14,547 bases of DNA from Chloroflexota bacterium. Its GTDB lineage: Bacteria; Chloroflexota; Limnocylindria; Limnocylindrales; CSP1-4. Location: positions 1 through 14,547 of the forward strand of contig JAKAHL010000020.1 of NCBI GenBank assembly GCA_021815005.1, read 5' to 3'. The notes under the pieces were generated by a model. It worked only from the letters and a program-made list of their open reading frames with translations. It did no database searches and was not told where the DNA came from. Positions 1-8,881 of the stretch are shown here, in pieces; position 1 is the first letter of the stretch; every line of letters starts with the position of its first letter. Both the position numbers and the translations under genes were made by a program.

Positions 1-8
1 GACGAGGA

Positions 9-440
9 ATGAGCGCGAAGACCTATACGCCTCGAGAGAGCGAGATCGAGCGACGCTGGTACGTCGTCGACGCGACGGACGAGACGCTCGGCCGCCTCGC
101 GACGCGGATCGCGCGCGTTCTCGAGGGGAAGAACAAGCCCGGCTACGCCCCCCACCTCGACACGGGCGACCACGTGATCGTCCTGAACGCGGCGAAGATC
201 ACGGTGACGCGAGACAAGCTCACGTCCAAGGTCTACGCCCGCCACAGCGGCTACCCGCAGGGCTTCAAGGAGGAGACCCTGGGTCACCTCCTCGCCCGTC
301 GGCCGGAGGAGCCCATCCGCCGTGCCGTGAAGGGGATGCTGCCGCACAACCGGCTCGGAGCCCAGATGCTCCGCAAGCTCAAGGTCTATGCGGGCCCTGA
401 GCATCCGCACCAGGCTCAGAAGCCCGAGCCGCTGGCCTGA
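9..440 (+). CDS. rplM: 50S ribosomal protein L13
   Basis: This encodes L13, an early-assembling protein of the large ribosomal subunit that binds 23S rRNA. The 143-residue length is normal for the family. The N-terminal [17 protein letters not shown] segment, the [15 protein letters not shown] helix, the [13 protein letters not shown] core, the [12 protein letters not shown] motif and the [13 protein letters not shown] segment are all family hallmarks, in the right order. The start at ATG 9 fits the family N-terminus. A GAGGA stretch at 4-8 touches the start codon directly, which is too close for ideal Shine-Dalgarno spacing, and the window begins too soon to show more upstream sequence. rpsI follows after 13 bases, as in most bacteria. 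The identification is secure. Confidence 0.98.
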   Translation: MSAKTYTPRESEIERRWYVVDATDETLGRLATRIARVLEGKNKPGYAPHLDTGDHVIVLNAAKITVTRDKLTSKVYARHSGYPQGFKEETLGHLLARRPEEPIRRAVKGMLPHNRLGAQMLRKLKVYAGPEHPHQAQKPEPLA

Positions 441-453
441 TCGAGGAGCCCTG

Positions 454-852
454 ATGTCGATGCCTGCGTTCTACTGGGGCACCGGCCGCCGCAAGACCGC
501 GGTTGCCCGGGTCCGCCTCATCCCCGGTGAGGGGTCCATGGTCATCAACGGCCGCACGCCCGAGGAGCACTTCGGCGGCGTGCTGTCGGACTCGCAGCTG
601 TTCCTGCCCTTCCGGGTGACCGGGACCGAGGGCCGCTTCAACGTCACGATCAAAGTCGAGGGCGGTGGCGTCGTCGGCCAGGCCGGGGCCATCCGCCACG
701 GCGTCGCTCGCGCCCTGCTCCAGTCCGACCCGGACTCCTTTCGGGTGCCGCTGCGCCAGGCCGGCCTCCTCACGCGCGATCCGCGCATGAAGGAGCGCAA
801 GAAGTACGGCCTCAAGCGTGCCCGCAAGGCCCCGCAGTACACCAAGCGCTAG
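454..852 (+). CDS. rpsI: 30S ribosomal protein S9
   Basis: This encodes S9, a small-subunit head protein whose C-terminal tail reaches the P-site tRNA. The protein is 132 residues. It shows the [16 protein letters not shown] start, the [11 protein letters not shown] segment, the [21 protein letters not shown] core, the basic [15 protein letters not shown] segment and the C-terminal KAPQYTKR ending in the expected Lys-Arg. The frame stays open upstream to 388, but ATG 454 is the start: it gives the normal N-terminus and has GAGGAG at 443-448, five bases before it. It follows rplM by 13 bases and is presumably co-transcribed with it. Confidence 0.98.
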   Translation: MSMPAFYWGTGRRKTAVARVRLIPGEGSMVINGRTPEEHFGGVLSDSQLFLPFRVTGTEGRFNVTIKVEGGGVVGQAGAIRHGVARALLQSDPDSFRVPLRQAGLLTRDPRMKERKKYGLKRARKAPQYTKR

Positions 853-990
853 TCGCGCCCGCCGGGGCGGCTGACCTCGCGTCGGCCGCTCCGTTCCTCG
901 CCCGCGCACCCCCGAGCGCGCCCGCCCCGGTCCTCCTGGCCCTCAGGCCCCGACGGTCCGGCGGGCGCTCTCGTGATTCTCGGGACGGCC

Positions 991-1020
991 GATGCCCGCG
1001 TCGTCCGCTCTGATGCCCGC
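991..1020. repeat. 9-bp direct repeat upstream of argF
   Basis: GATGCCCGC occurs at 991-999 and again at 1012-1020. The 21-base period is close to two helical turns, so both copies would face the same side of the DNA. This could be a regulator binding site or chance in GC-rich sequence. No resemblance to an ARG box was seen. Confidence 0.35.
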
Positions 1021-1108
1021 ACGGGGATCTCCGGCTGCTGACTGTTCTGGGCGTTGCCTGACCTGAGCCACGCTGGACGCAGGCACGACGGGGTGTCGGA
1101 ACGCACGT

Positions 1109-1125
1109 CTCGGGGAGGCCCCGAG
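1109..1125 (+). terminator. perfect GC hairpin, possible terminator or leader element
   Basis: CTCGGGG (1109-1115) and CCCCGAG (1119-1125) form a perfect 7-bp stem with a three-base AGG loop. No T tract follows. It lies 92 bases before argF and 257 bases after rpsI. It could end read-through from the ribosomal genes or be a structural element. It is too far downstream to be a classic rpsI terminator, so the assignment is tentative. Confidence 0.3.
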
Positions 1126-1205
1126 GGTGGCGCGAGGCCCGATGACACGCTGGGCCGTCGGGCGCAGGGCCGCGCGTGGGTGTTTCGCGACGGGCGGGAA
1201 TTCGG

Positions 1206-1211
1206 TAGGGT
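1206..1211 (+). promoter_or_regulatory. -10-like TAGGGT just before argF
   Basis: TAGGGT fits the TANNNT pattern and ends six bases before the argF ATG, so transcription would begin at or next to the start codon. No good -35 is visible; TTTCGC at 1183-1188 has the right 17-base spacing but matches poorly. The overlapping AGGGTGG (1207-1213) could instead serve as a weak Shine-Dalgarno, so leaderless transcription is a suggestion only. Confidence 0.4.
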
Positions 1212-1217
1212 GGCGCC

Positions 1218-2159
1218 ATGACGAACGCAGCCCTTGCGGGACGGGACCTGATCTCGGCGGCCGACCTCTCGGCGCAGGACATCGACCAGCTCTTCGCCCG
1301 CGCGGCCGAGCTCAAGGCGGAGTTCCGCGCCGAGCGCCGCCACGCGGATCCGCCGCTCGAGCACAAGACGCTCGCGATGCTGTTCCAGAAGCCCAGCCTG
1401 CGGACTCGCGTGACGTTCGAGGCGGGGATGACCCAGCTCGGCGGGCACGCGATCTACCTCGAGGAGAAGATCGTGCTGGGCGGGCGCGAGACGGTTGGCG
1501 ATGTCGCCCGCAACCTCGAGAACTTCGTGGACGCCATCATGGCGCGCACCGGGCCGCACGAGGTGGTCGCGGAGCTGGCGGCGAAGGCGTCGATCCCGGT
1601 GATCAACGGCCTCACGATCCGCGAGCACCCCTGCCAGTCGCTGGCGGACCTGTTCACGCTCCACGAGCGGTTCGGCGACCTGCGCGGCGTCACGCTGGCC
1701 TTTGTCGGCGACGGCAACAACGTGTACCACTCACTGGCGCTCATGGGCGCGACCCTCGGCATGCACGTGCGCCTGGCGCACCCGATCGGCTACGGGCCCA
1801 GCGGCAGGATCGTCGAGCGGGCCGAGGAGCTGGCGGCGGCCAGCGGCGGCTCGATCAGCTTCACGCAGGACGCGCGCGAGGCCGTGGCGGGGTGTGATGT
1901 CGTCTACACGGACGCTTGGACCTCGATGGGCCAGGAGGCGGAGGCCGAGGAGCGGCGGGACGCCTTCGCTCGCTACCAGGTCAACCGGGCCCTCATGGCC
2001 GCCTCGCCGAACGCGGTGGTGATGCACTGCCTGCCCGCCCACCGCGGCGAGGAGATCACCTCCGACGTGATGGACGGCCCCCGGAGCATCATCTTCGACC
2101 AGTCGGAGAACCGGCTGCACGCCCAGAAGGCGCTCCTGGTCGAGTTGCTGGGAGCCTGA
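1218..2159 (+). CDS. argF: ornithine carbamoyltransferase
   Basis: This cytoplasmic enzyme converts ornithine and carbamoyl phosphate to citrulline in arginine synthesis. At 313 residues it has the family's normal length. The carbamoyl-phosphate loop is SLRTR at residues 60-64, where the textbook form is STRTR; I recall a Leu here in other bacterial members. HPCQ is at 137-140, GDGNNVYHS begins at 164, and HCLP is at 270-273. The ornithine loop, D232 followed by SMG at 236-238, separates it from aspartate and N-acetylornithine transcarbamylases. argF and argI share this function and cannot be told apart from sequence; a catabolic arcB role is less likely because no arcA or arcC is nearby. No other arg gene is in the window, so the gene appears detached from an arginine operon. 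The next gene starts 36 bases downstream. Confidence 0.95.
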   Translation: MTNAALAGRDLISAADLSAQDIDQLFARAAELKAEFRAERRHADPPLEHKTLAMLFQKPSLRTRVTFEAGMTQLGGHAIYLEEKIVLGGRETVGDVARNLENFVDAIMARTGPHEVVAELAAKASIPVINGLTIREHPCQSLADLFTLHERFGDLRGVTLAFVGDGNNVYHSLALMGATLGMHVRLAHPIGYGPSGRIVERAEELAAASGGSISFTQDAREAVAGCDVVYTDAWTSMGQEAEAEERRDAFARYQVNRALMAASPNAVVMHCLPAHRGEEITSDVMDGPRSIIFDQSENRLHAQKALLVELLGA

Positions 2160-2184
2160 GGCGAGCGTGGCGATGCGGGCTGGG

Positions 2185-2189
2185 GGAGG
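2185..2189 (+). promoter_or_regulatory. Shine-Dalgarno that decides the TPR gene start
   Basis: GGAGG directly touches the ATG at 2190 but lies six bases before the in-frame GTG at 2196. Normal ribosome spacing therefore favours the GTG and shortens the protein by two residues. Confidence 0.6.
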
Positions 2190-2195
2190 ATGCCG

Positions 2196-3176
2196 GTGAG
2201 CAGCGAGGCCCTCTACGAGCAGTACAAGGACGCGCTGCGCCGGGGCCACGTCGCGGCCCTCCGCGGGCAGCTCGACGAGGCGCTCGCGGCCTATGCGGAG
2301 GCTGCCCGGATCGCGCCCGAGCGGGTCACGCCCCACACCTCGGCAGGGGCGGCGCTCCTCCGCCACGGGCGCCCGGGGGATGCCGTCCGACAGTTCGAGG
2401 TGGCGCTCGCGATGGGCCCCGGCGATGAGGCCGCTCTGGGCGGTCGGGCCCAGGCCCTCGTGGCCCTCGGCCGGCGCCGCGAGGCCGCGGAGGCATTCGA
2501 CGTGCTGGCCGAGACGCAGGCGGGTGCCGGGCGGACCGCGGACGCCGTGGACGCGGCCCGCCGCGGCCTGGAGCTGGCCGAGGGGCGCGAGCGGCGACGC
2601 CTGCTGGAGCGCCTGATCGCCCGGCTCCAGGCGTCGGAACCGGCCGAGCCCGGACGGCTGGCCCTGGAGCGGGCGCTGCGCGTCCTCGAGGGTCTGGCCG
2701 TCGCACCTGCCGTCCCGTCGGCGGCAGCCGTGGCGGAGACGCCGATGGCACCCGCTCAGCAGCCTGGGGCGGGAGAAGCGGCCGACACCGCCCCGGAGCC
2801 GCCGGTCGGGCACGCGGCCGTGATCGCACTCGCCCCGCCCCCCGCTCCCGCGGGCGTCTCGCTCGATGACCTGACGGCACGCGTGGAGGCGGCCTCGGAC
2901 GCAGGCCAGCCGGGTGCTGCGGCGGAGGCGCTCCTTGACCTCGGGGCGCTCCACATGCGTGACGGGCGCCCGGACGCCGCCCTTGACGCGTACTACGCCG
3001 CCGTCTCGTTCGATCCCGGCAGCCCGACGCTCCATCTCGCGCTGGCCCGGCTCTACGCCGACCGGGGCTGGGACGCCCTCGCCGCCGAGAAGCTCGACCT
3101 GCTCGAGCGGCTTGCGCGACTCGATGGCGACGAGGCCGCCGCGGGTGTCGCGGCCGCTCGCGAGGCGCGCCGGTAG
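2196..3176 (+). CDS. tetratricopeptide-repeat protein, function unknown
   Basis: This predicted 326-residue, Ala-rich protein has two TPR-like blocks. The first, about residues 15-125, contains roughly three 34-residue units with the A-x-x-x-x-G/A pattern (for example LDEALAAYAEAARIAP and PGDAVRQFEVALAMGP). The second, about 243-308, includes the DAALDAYYAAVSFDPGS unit. An Ala/Pro-rich linker of about 60 residues joins them and is probably disordered. There is no signal peptide or membrane segment, so it is likely a cytoplasmic scaffold. An in-frame ATG at 2190 abuts GGAGG (2185-2189) with no spacer, whereas GTG 2196 lies six bases after it, so I prefer GTG. It sits between argF and cdaA. A partner role for the CdaA complex is possible but is only positional inference. 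Confidence 0.8.
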   Translation: MSSEALYEQYKDALRRGHVAALRGQLDEALAAYAEAARIAPERVTPHTSAGAALLRHGRPGDAVRQFEVALAMGPGDEAALGGRAQALVALGRRREAAEAFDVLAETQAGAGRTADAVDAARRGLELAEGRERRRLLERLIARLQASEPAEPGRLALERALRVLEGLAVAPAVPSAAAVAETPMAPAQQPGAGEAADTAPEPPVGHAAVIALAPPPAPAGVSLDDLTARVEAASDAGQPGAAAEALLDLGALHMRDGRPDAALDAYYAAVSFDPGSPTLHLALARLYADRGWDALAAEKLDLLERLARLDGDEAAAGVAAAREARR

Positions 3177-3204
3177 GGTCCCGGAGGGCGGTCGGGGGGC
3201 GGTG

Positions 3205-3210
3205 TAGACT
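3205..3210 (+). promoter_or_regulatory. -10-like TAGACT before cdaA
   Basis: TAGACT fits TANNNT and ends nine bases before the cdaA ATG at 3220. There is no clear Shine-Dalgarno in between (the bases are CGCCCGAAG) and no recognisable -35 at 17-18 bases. This would give a very short leader or a leaderless message and would mark the start of the cdaA operon. Confidence 0.45.
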
Positions 3211-3219
3211 CGCCCGAAG

Positions 3220-4317
3220 ATGCTCGCGTTCCTCGAGTCGCTGGTTCGGCCGGTCACGCCGAATGCGCTGCTGGACATCGGCATCACCGCCCTGTTCATC
3301 TACGGGCTGTTCAGCCTGATCCGCGGGACCCGGGCCGTGACGCTGGTGATCGGCGTGTCCGTGCTGCTCGGCGTCTACGCCCTCGCGCAGTTCCTCCAGC
3401 TGCGGCTGTTCACGCAAATCCTGCAGGCCGGGGCCTTCGTGGGCGTGTTCGCGCTCGTCGTGGTGTTCCAGCCGGAGCTCCGGCGCGCCCTCGAGCGGAT
3501 CGGTCGGGTGGGCACCTTCGGCTGGCTCGTGCCCGTGTCGCCGCACCGGCGCGTGGGGCACGTGGCGGCGGTGGTCGCCAAGGCGGCTGCCGCCCTCTCG
3601 GCCGAGGGTCACGGCGCGCTCATCGTTCTCGAGCGGGAGACGGGCCTCGAGGACACGGCCGAGACTGGCGTCATGCTCCACGCCGACCTGACCGTCGAAC
3701 TGCTGCTCACCATCTTCATGCCCAAGACCGCGCTCCACGACGGAGCCGTGGTCGTCCGCGGCGAGACGCTCCTGGCCGCGGGGGCCCTGCTGCCGCTCAC
3801 CGACATGCGCCTCTCCGAGCGGTTCGGGACCCGCCACCGCGCCGCGCTCGGGATCACCGAGGACACCGACGCCGTCGCCGTCGTGGTGTCAGAGGAGAAC
3901 CACCAGATGAGCGTGGTGGAGCGTGCCCGGATCGTGCGGGTTCCCACCGAGGCGCAGTTGGAGCGCGCGCTCGAGGGCCTCCTCGAGCCGCACGAGCCCA
4001 GGTCGGGGCTTGCCCTGCCGCATCGCGAGCCGGGTGTCGCCGGCCGGCCCGCCAGCCGCTTGCGCATCGCCCGGAGGGCCGCCGCGCGTTTGGTGGCGGC
4101 GGTGCCGGAGACGCTCCCGGCCGAGGCGCGCCGGTATGGGGTGGCAGGCATGGGCGACATGGCTGGCGGGGGCGACATCGCCGGAACGTCGCCCACCGTG
4201 CCCGCCCTGACGGGCAAGACGGCACCGGTGCCCCCCGCGCCCGGATCCGATCTGCCAGACGCAAGCGTGCCTCCGCCCGGCGACGAGGACGCCTCGAGCG
4301 GGGAGCCCGCGGCGTGA
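3220..4317 (+). CDS. cdaA: membrane diadenylate cyclase CdaA with C-terminal extension
   Basis: CdaA condenses two ATP into cyclic di-AMP, a messenger that controls potassium and osmolyte transport. Residues about 15-90 hold three hydrophobic segments, the usual membrane anchor. The DAC domain follows at about 95-240, with GALIVLERETGLED at 132-145, the catalytic DGA at 174-176, GTRHR at 203-207 and SEE at 224-226, so the enzyme should be active. The SEE segment continues as NHQMS where many CdaA proteins have TGxIS. At 365 residues it is about 90 longer than typical CdaA; the extra C-terminal part is basic, then Gly/Pro/Asp-rich and probably disordered. It overlaps cdaR by four bases (GTGA). 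The cdaA-cdaR-glmM order matches Firmicutes, where CdaR and GlmM bind CdaA. Synonyms are dacA and ybbP. Confidence 0.95.
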   Translation: MLAFLESLVRPVTPNALLDIGITALFIYGLFSLIRGTRAVTLVIGVSVLLGVYALAQFLQLRLFTQILQAGAFVGVFALVVVFQPELRRALERIGRVGTFGWLVPVSPHRRVGHVAAVVAKAAAALSAEGHGALIVLERETGLEDTAETGVMLHADLTVELLLTIFMPKTALHDGAVVVRGETLLAAGALLPLTDMRLSERFGTRHRAALGITEDTDAVAVVVSEENHQMSVVERARIVRVPTEAQLERALEGLLEPHEPRSGLALPHREPGVAGRPASRLRIARRAAARLVAAVPETLPAEARRYGVAGMGDMAGGGDIAGTSPTVPALTGKTAPVPPAPGSDLPDASVPPPGDEDASSGEPAA

Positions 4318-5594
4318 CGGTCGGCAGGCTGATGCGGCGCCTTGCTGGCGCCGTCGTCCACAACTGGCCCCTCAAGCTGGCTGCCTTGGCGCTGGCCCTG
4401 CTGCTGTACGTGGGCCTGGTGGCCACGCAGGACAGCAACACGTACCCGGGCCCGATCCGCGTGGACGTGATCAACCAGCCTGCCGGCACCGTCGTCACCA
4501 ACCAGCTGCGGACCGTGGACCAGGTCAAGTACGTCGCGCCGGCCGATCTCGGACGCCTGACAGCCCAGGACTTCACGGCCACCGTGGACCTGTCCAACGT
4601 GCCCGCAACCGGGTCCGCGACCAATGTCCGCGTGGTCGTGGAGGCGAACGACCCGCGCGTCGTCATCCTGGAGGTCGTCCCCCGGACCATCCCAGTCGTG
4701 CTCGATGAGCTGATCACCAACACGGTGCCGGTGCGCGTCAACCGCGGCTCGGCGCCGCCGGGCGTGGATGTCGGCGCCACCAGCTACACGCCGGCGCAGG
4801 TCAGCGTCACCGGCCCGTCCACCGCCGTCAAGAAGGTGGTGGCGGTGGAGGTCAACGTGTCGCTCGACCCGAACGGCATCAACGTGGACCAGGAGCTCGA
4901 GGGCACGCCCGTGGACGCGACGGGGGCCGCGGTCACCGGCGTGAACGTGTCGCCACAGACCGTCCACGTCACCATCCCGCTCTACACCAACCTGCAGTCG
5001 AAGACCGTCCCGGTCAACCCGGTGCTCGCGGGTGTCCCGGCGCCTGGCTTCCGGGTGGCCAGCGTGACGGTCAGCCCGCTGACCGCGACCCTCGAGGGGA
5101 ACGCCAACCAGCTTGCCACCCTGGTCTCCGCCGACACCGCGCCGATCCAAATCGCGGGGGCCACGCGCGCTGTCAGCCAGGCCGTCGCCCTGTCGCTCCC
5201 GACCGGCGTGACGGCGGTCGGGAGCCCGACCGTGGACGTCACGGTCCAGGTCCAGGCCGTCACCGAGACCCGGACGTTCACAGCTGGGATGCGCGTGGAC
5301 GGGGCCGATCCCGCCAAGACGTACACGCTGTCGGCCCAGACCGTCCTGCTGACGGTCTTCGGCTCGACGGCGGACCTCGACCGGCTGGGCAGCACGGCCA
5401 TCACCGTTGGCCTGGACGTGTCCGGGCTGTCGCCCGGCACCTACCAGATCACCGTCGTGCCGCTGCTCCCGTCGGGCGTGACCGTGGTCGCCATCGACCC
5501 GTCGATCGTCACCGTCACCGTCTCGGGGACCGCGCCGGCACCCTCGGCGTCGCCGCCGCCCGGCGCGCAGACCCCGGCGCCGCTGCCCACCTGA
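4314..5594 (+). CDS. cdaR: YbbR-domain protein, CdaA regulator
   Basis: CdaR proteins are membrane-anchored, extracytoplasmic regulators of the diadenylate cyclase CdaA. The protein has 426 residues. NWPLKLAALALALLLYVGLV at about 17-36 is a single N-terminal membrane segment with the typical N-W-x-L-K-L lead-in. The rest is beta-rich, with about four YbbR-like repeats; recurring elements include IPVVLDEL/ITNTVPV, SVTGPSTAVKKV, TVPVNPVLAGVPAPGFRV and LTVFGSTADLDRL. The last 20 or so residues are an Ala/Pro/Ser tail. The start is GTG 4314, overlapping the cdaA stop, with GGGAG at 4301-4305 eight bases ahead. Translational coupling to cdaA fits a stoichiometric membrane complex. Confidence 0.9.
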   Translation: MTVGRLMRRLAGAVVHNWPLKLAALALALLLYVGLVATQDSNTYPGPIRVDVINQPAGTVVTNQLRTVDQVKYVAPADLGRLTAQDFTATVDLSNVPATGSATNVRVVVEANDPRVVILEVVPRTIPVVLDELITNTVPVRVNRGSAPPGVDVGATSYTPAQVSVTGPSTAVKKVVAVEVNVSLDPNGINVDQELEGTPVDATGAAVTGVNVSPQTVHVTIPLYTNLQSKTVPVNPVLAGVPAPGFRVASVTVSPLTATLEGNANQLATLVSADTAPIQIAGATRAVSQAVALSLPTGVTAVGSPTVDVTVQVQAVTETRTFTAGMRVDGADPAKTYTLSAQTVLLTVFGSTADLDRLGSTAITVGLDVSGLSPGTYQITVVPLLPSGVTVVAIDPSIVTVTVSGTAPAPSASPPPGAQTPAPLPT

Positions 5595-5660
5595 GTCACC
5601 CTGCCCGCGCCGCGGCCCGCCACCGCCCCGCCGCAGTCCCCACCCGCATCGAGGAGCCCC

Positions 5661-6995
5661 ATGACCCGCCTGTTCGGCACCGATGGCATCCGCGGCCTCG
5701 CCAACGTGGACCTGCGCCCCTCGCTCGCCACGTCGCTCGGCCGCGCGACCGCGCACCGGGTCGTTGGCGCCGGTGGCTCGCTGGTGGTGGGCCAGGACAC
5801 CCGGCGCTCGGGCGACATGTTCGTGGCCGCGATCACCGCGGGCGCGACCAGCATGGGCGTGGACGTCCACCGCGTCGGCGTCGTGCCCACGCCCGCGCTC
5901 GCATTCCTCGCGGGCAACGGTGCCTTCGCGGCCGGGATCATGGTCTCGGCCTCGCACAACCCGGCCGACGACAACGGCCTCAAGGTGCTCGACCCCAACG
6001 GGCTCAAGCTCGATGACGACCTCGAGGACGAGCTCGAGGCCCTGATCCTGCGGGCCGATGAGCTCCCCGGTGTGGAGCCGGGGCGCCTTGGCCGAGCCGT
6101 GGACGCGTCCTCGCTCCTCGGGCAGTACGTCGCGCACCGCACCGCGCTCGCGTCGGCCGTCCACGCGACTGGCCTCCACATCGTGATCGACACGGCCAAC
6201 GGCGCCGCCCATGCCGTGGCGCCGGCCATCCTGCGCGCCACCGGCGCTCGCGTGACGGTCATCCATGACCAGCCCGACGGCGACAACATCAACCGCGGCT
6301 GTGGCGCCACCGCACCCGAGTCCCTGATGGCCGCGGTCGCCGAGCACGGCGCCGACGTGGGCTTCGCGCTCGACGGCGACGCCGACCGATGCGTGGCGGT
6401 GGATCGTCACGGCCGTCTCGTGGACGGCGACCAGGTGCTCGGCATCCTGGCGCTCGAGCGGCTCGCTCGCGGCGCGCTCGACCGGCGCAGCCTGGTCGTG
6501 TCGGTGCTCTCCAACGGCGGCCTCCAGGGGGCGGTCGAGGCGGCGGGCGGACGGCTGGTCCGCACCCCCGTGGGCGACAAGCACATCCTGGCCGCGATGC
6601 TCGTCTCGGGTGCCGGCCTCGGCGGCGAGAAGAGCGGCCACGTGATCGTCCGCGAGCACACCAACTCCGGCGACGGCATCGTGACCGCGACCGAGCTGCT
6701 GCGCGTGATGACCGCGGCCGGCGCCGACATCGACGAGCTTGCCGGGCAGATCCCGCTCCTGCCGCAGCAGCAGCGAGCGGTCCGGGTCGCGCACCGGATG
6801 GAGTGGGACGCGGACGAGGTGTTCGCCGCCGCCGTCGCCGGCGCCGAGGCGAGGCTGGCCCCGCGCGGCCGCATCCTCGTGCGCCCGTCGGGGACCGAGC
6901 CCGTGCTCCGCGTGATGGTGGAGGGCGACGACGCGGCGCTCGTCGTCGAGGTGGCCGACGCGATCGCGGCGCTCGCGGGGGAGCGTCTACACTAG
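5661..6995 (+). CDS. glmM: phosphoglucosamine mutase
   Basis: GlmM interconverts glucosamine-6-phosphate and glucosamine-1-phosphate, the step before GlmU in UDP-GlcNAc synthesis. The 444 residues match the family length. It begins LFGTDGIRG. The phosphoserine loop is SASHNP with the active Ser at 98, the metal loop DGDADR is at 238-243, the sugar-binding GGEKSGH is at 321-327, and the phosphate-binding RPSGTEP is at 408-414. The GEKSGH form and the surrounding operon favour GlmM over phosphomannomutase. GAGGAG at 5651-5656 sets the ATG. The gap to cdaR is 66 bases with no other feature. In Firmicutes, GlmM binds CdaA and lowers its activity, so co-location here implies a similar link between wall precursors and c-di-AMP. 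Confidence 0.97.
   Translation: MTRLFGTDGIRGLANVDLRPSLATSLGRATAHRVVGAGGSLVVGQDTRRSGDMFVAAITAGATSMGVDVHRVGVVPTPALAFLAGNGAFAAGIMVSASHNPADDNGLKVLDPNGLKLDDDLEDELEALILRADELPGVEPGRLGRAVDASSLLGQYVAHRTALASAVHATGLHIVIDTANGAAHAVAPAILRATGARVTVIHDQPDGDNINRGCGATAPESLMAAVAEHGADVGFALDGDADRCVAVDRHGRLVDGDQVLGILALERLARGALDRRSLVVSVLSNGGLQGAVEAAGGRLVRTPVGDKHILAAMLVSGAGLGGEKSGHVIVREHTNSGDGIVTATELLRVMTAAGADIDELAGQIPLLPQQQRAVRVAHRMEWDADEVFAAAVAGAEARLAPRGRILVRPSGTEPVLRVMVEGDDAALVVEVADAIAALAGERLH
6988..6993 (+). promoter_or_regulatory. -10-like TACACT at the end of glmM
   Basis: TACACT lies across the last glmM codons and the first base of its stop codon. A start of transcription about seven bases on would fall near 7000, giving glmS a leader of about 48 bases that opens with the palindrome at 7001-7016. 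No -35 is visible. It could be an internal promoter allowing glmS to be made separately. Confidence 0.3.
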
Positions 6996-6996
6996 C

Positions 6997-7016
6997 CCGG
7001 CCGCGGCCGGCCGCGG
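6997..7016. repeat. GC palindrome in the glmM-glmS gap
   Basis: Two overlapping perfect palindromes cover this stretch: CCGGCCGCGGCCGG at 6997-7010 and CCGCGGCCGGCCGCGG at 7001-7016. As RNA the second can fold into a 6-bp stem with a CCGG loop. No T tract follows, so it is not a standard terminator. It could be a leader hairpin, an operator, or chance GC repetition. Confidence 0.4.
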
Positions 7017-7028
7017 CGTCCCCCCCAG

Positions 7029-7034
7029 AAGGAG
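7029..7034 (+). promoter_or_regulatory. glmS ribosome binding site with long spacer
   Basis: AAGGAG is a strong Shine-Dalgarno core but lies 13 bases before the glmS ATG at 7048, longer than usual. The MCGIVGY N-terminus, which exposes the catalytic Cys, fixes the start regardless. Confidence 0.5.
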
Positions 7035-7047
7035 TCCAGAGCGCGGC

Positions 7048-8877
<1,830 letters not shown>

Positions 8878-8881
8878 GCCC

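Larger units (their letters stand above)
853..1217. other. intergenic gap between rpsI and argF
   Basis: I see no gene in these 365 bases. Open frames crossing it on either strand are GC-driven and show no recognisable protein. A weak GCCG-GGG-CGGC hairpin lies just after rpsI, near 861-871, without a T tract, so it is not a convincing terminator. The nine-base direct repeat GATGCCCGC occurs at 991-999 and 1012-1020, 21 bases apart. A perfect hairpin lies at 1109-1125, and a -10-like site sits just before argF. No tRNA-like cloverleaf or T-loop GTTCGA sequence was found. Confidence 0.6.

Noticed and set aside
388..453. An upstream start for rpsI inside rplM
   Set aside because: The added residues are Arg-rich with no S9 similarity, and ATG 454 has its own GAGGAG site.
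849..1730. A 293-residue - strand frame covering the rpsI-argF gap
   Set aside because: More than half lies opposite argF, and the part over the gap shows no family features. I treat the gap as non-coding.
3177..3219. A c-di-AMP (ydaO-type) riboswitch ahead of cdaA
   Set aside because: The 43-base gap is far too short, and the upstream bases are TPR coding sequence.
3609..6794. A 1061-residue open frame on the - strand
   Set aside because: It lies opposite cdaA, cdaR and glmM, all solidly identified. The translation is Arg/Gly/His/Asp-rich with no known motif, as expected for an antisense shadow in GC-rich DNA.
6996..7047. A glmS ribozyme or other glmS leader riboswitch
   Set aside because: Only 52 bases separate glmM and glmS, too few for the ribozyme, and its conserved core is not seen there or in the end of glmM.
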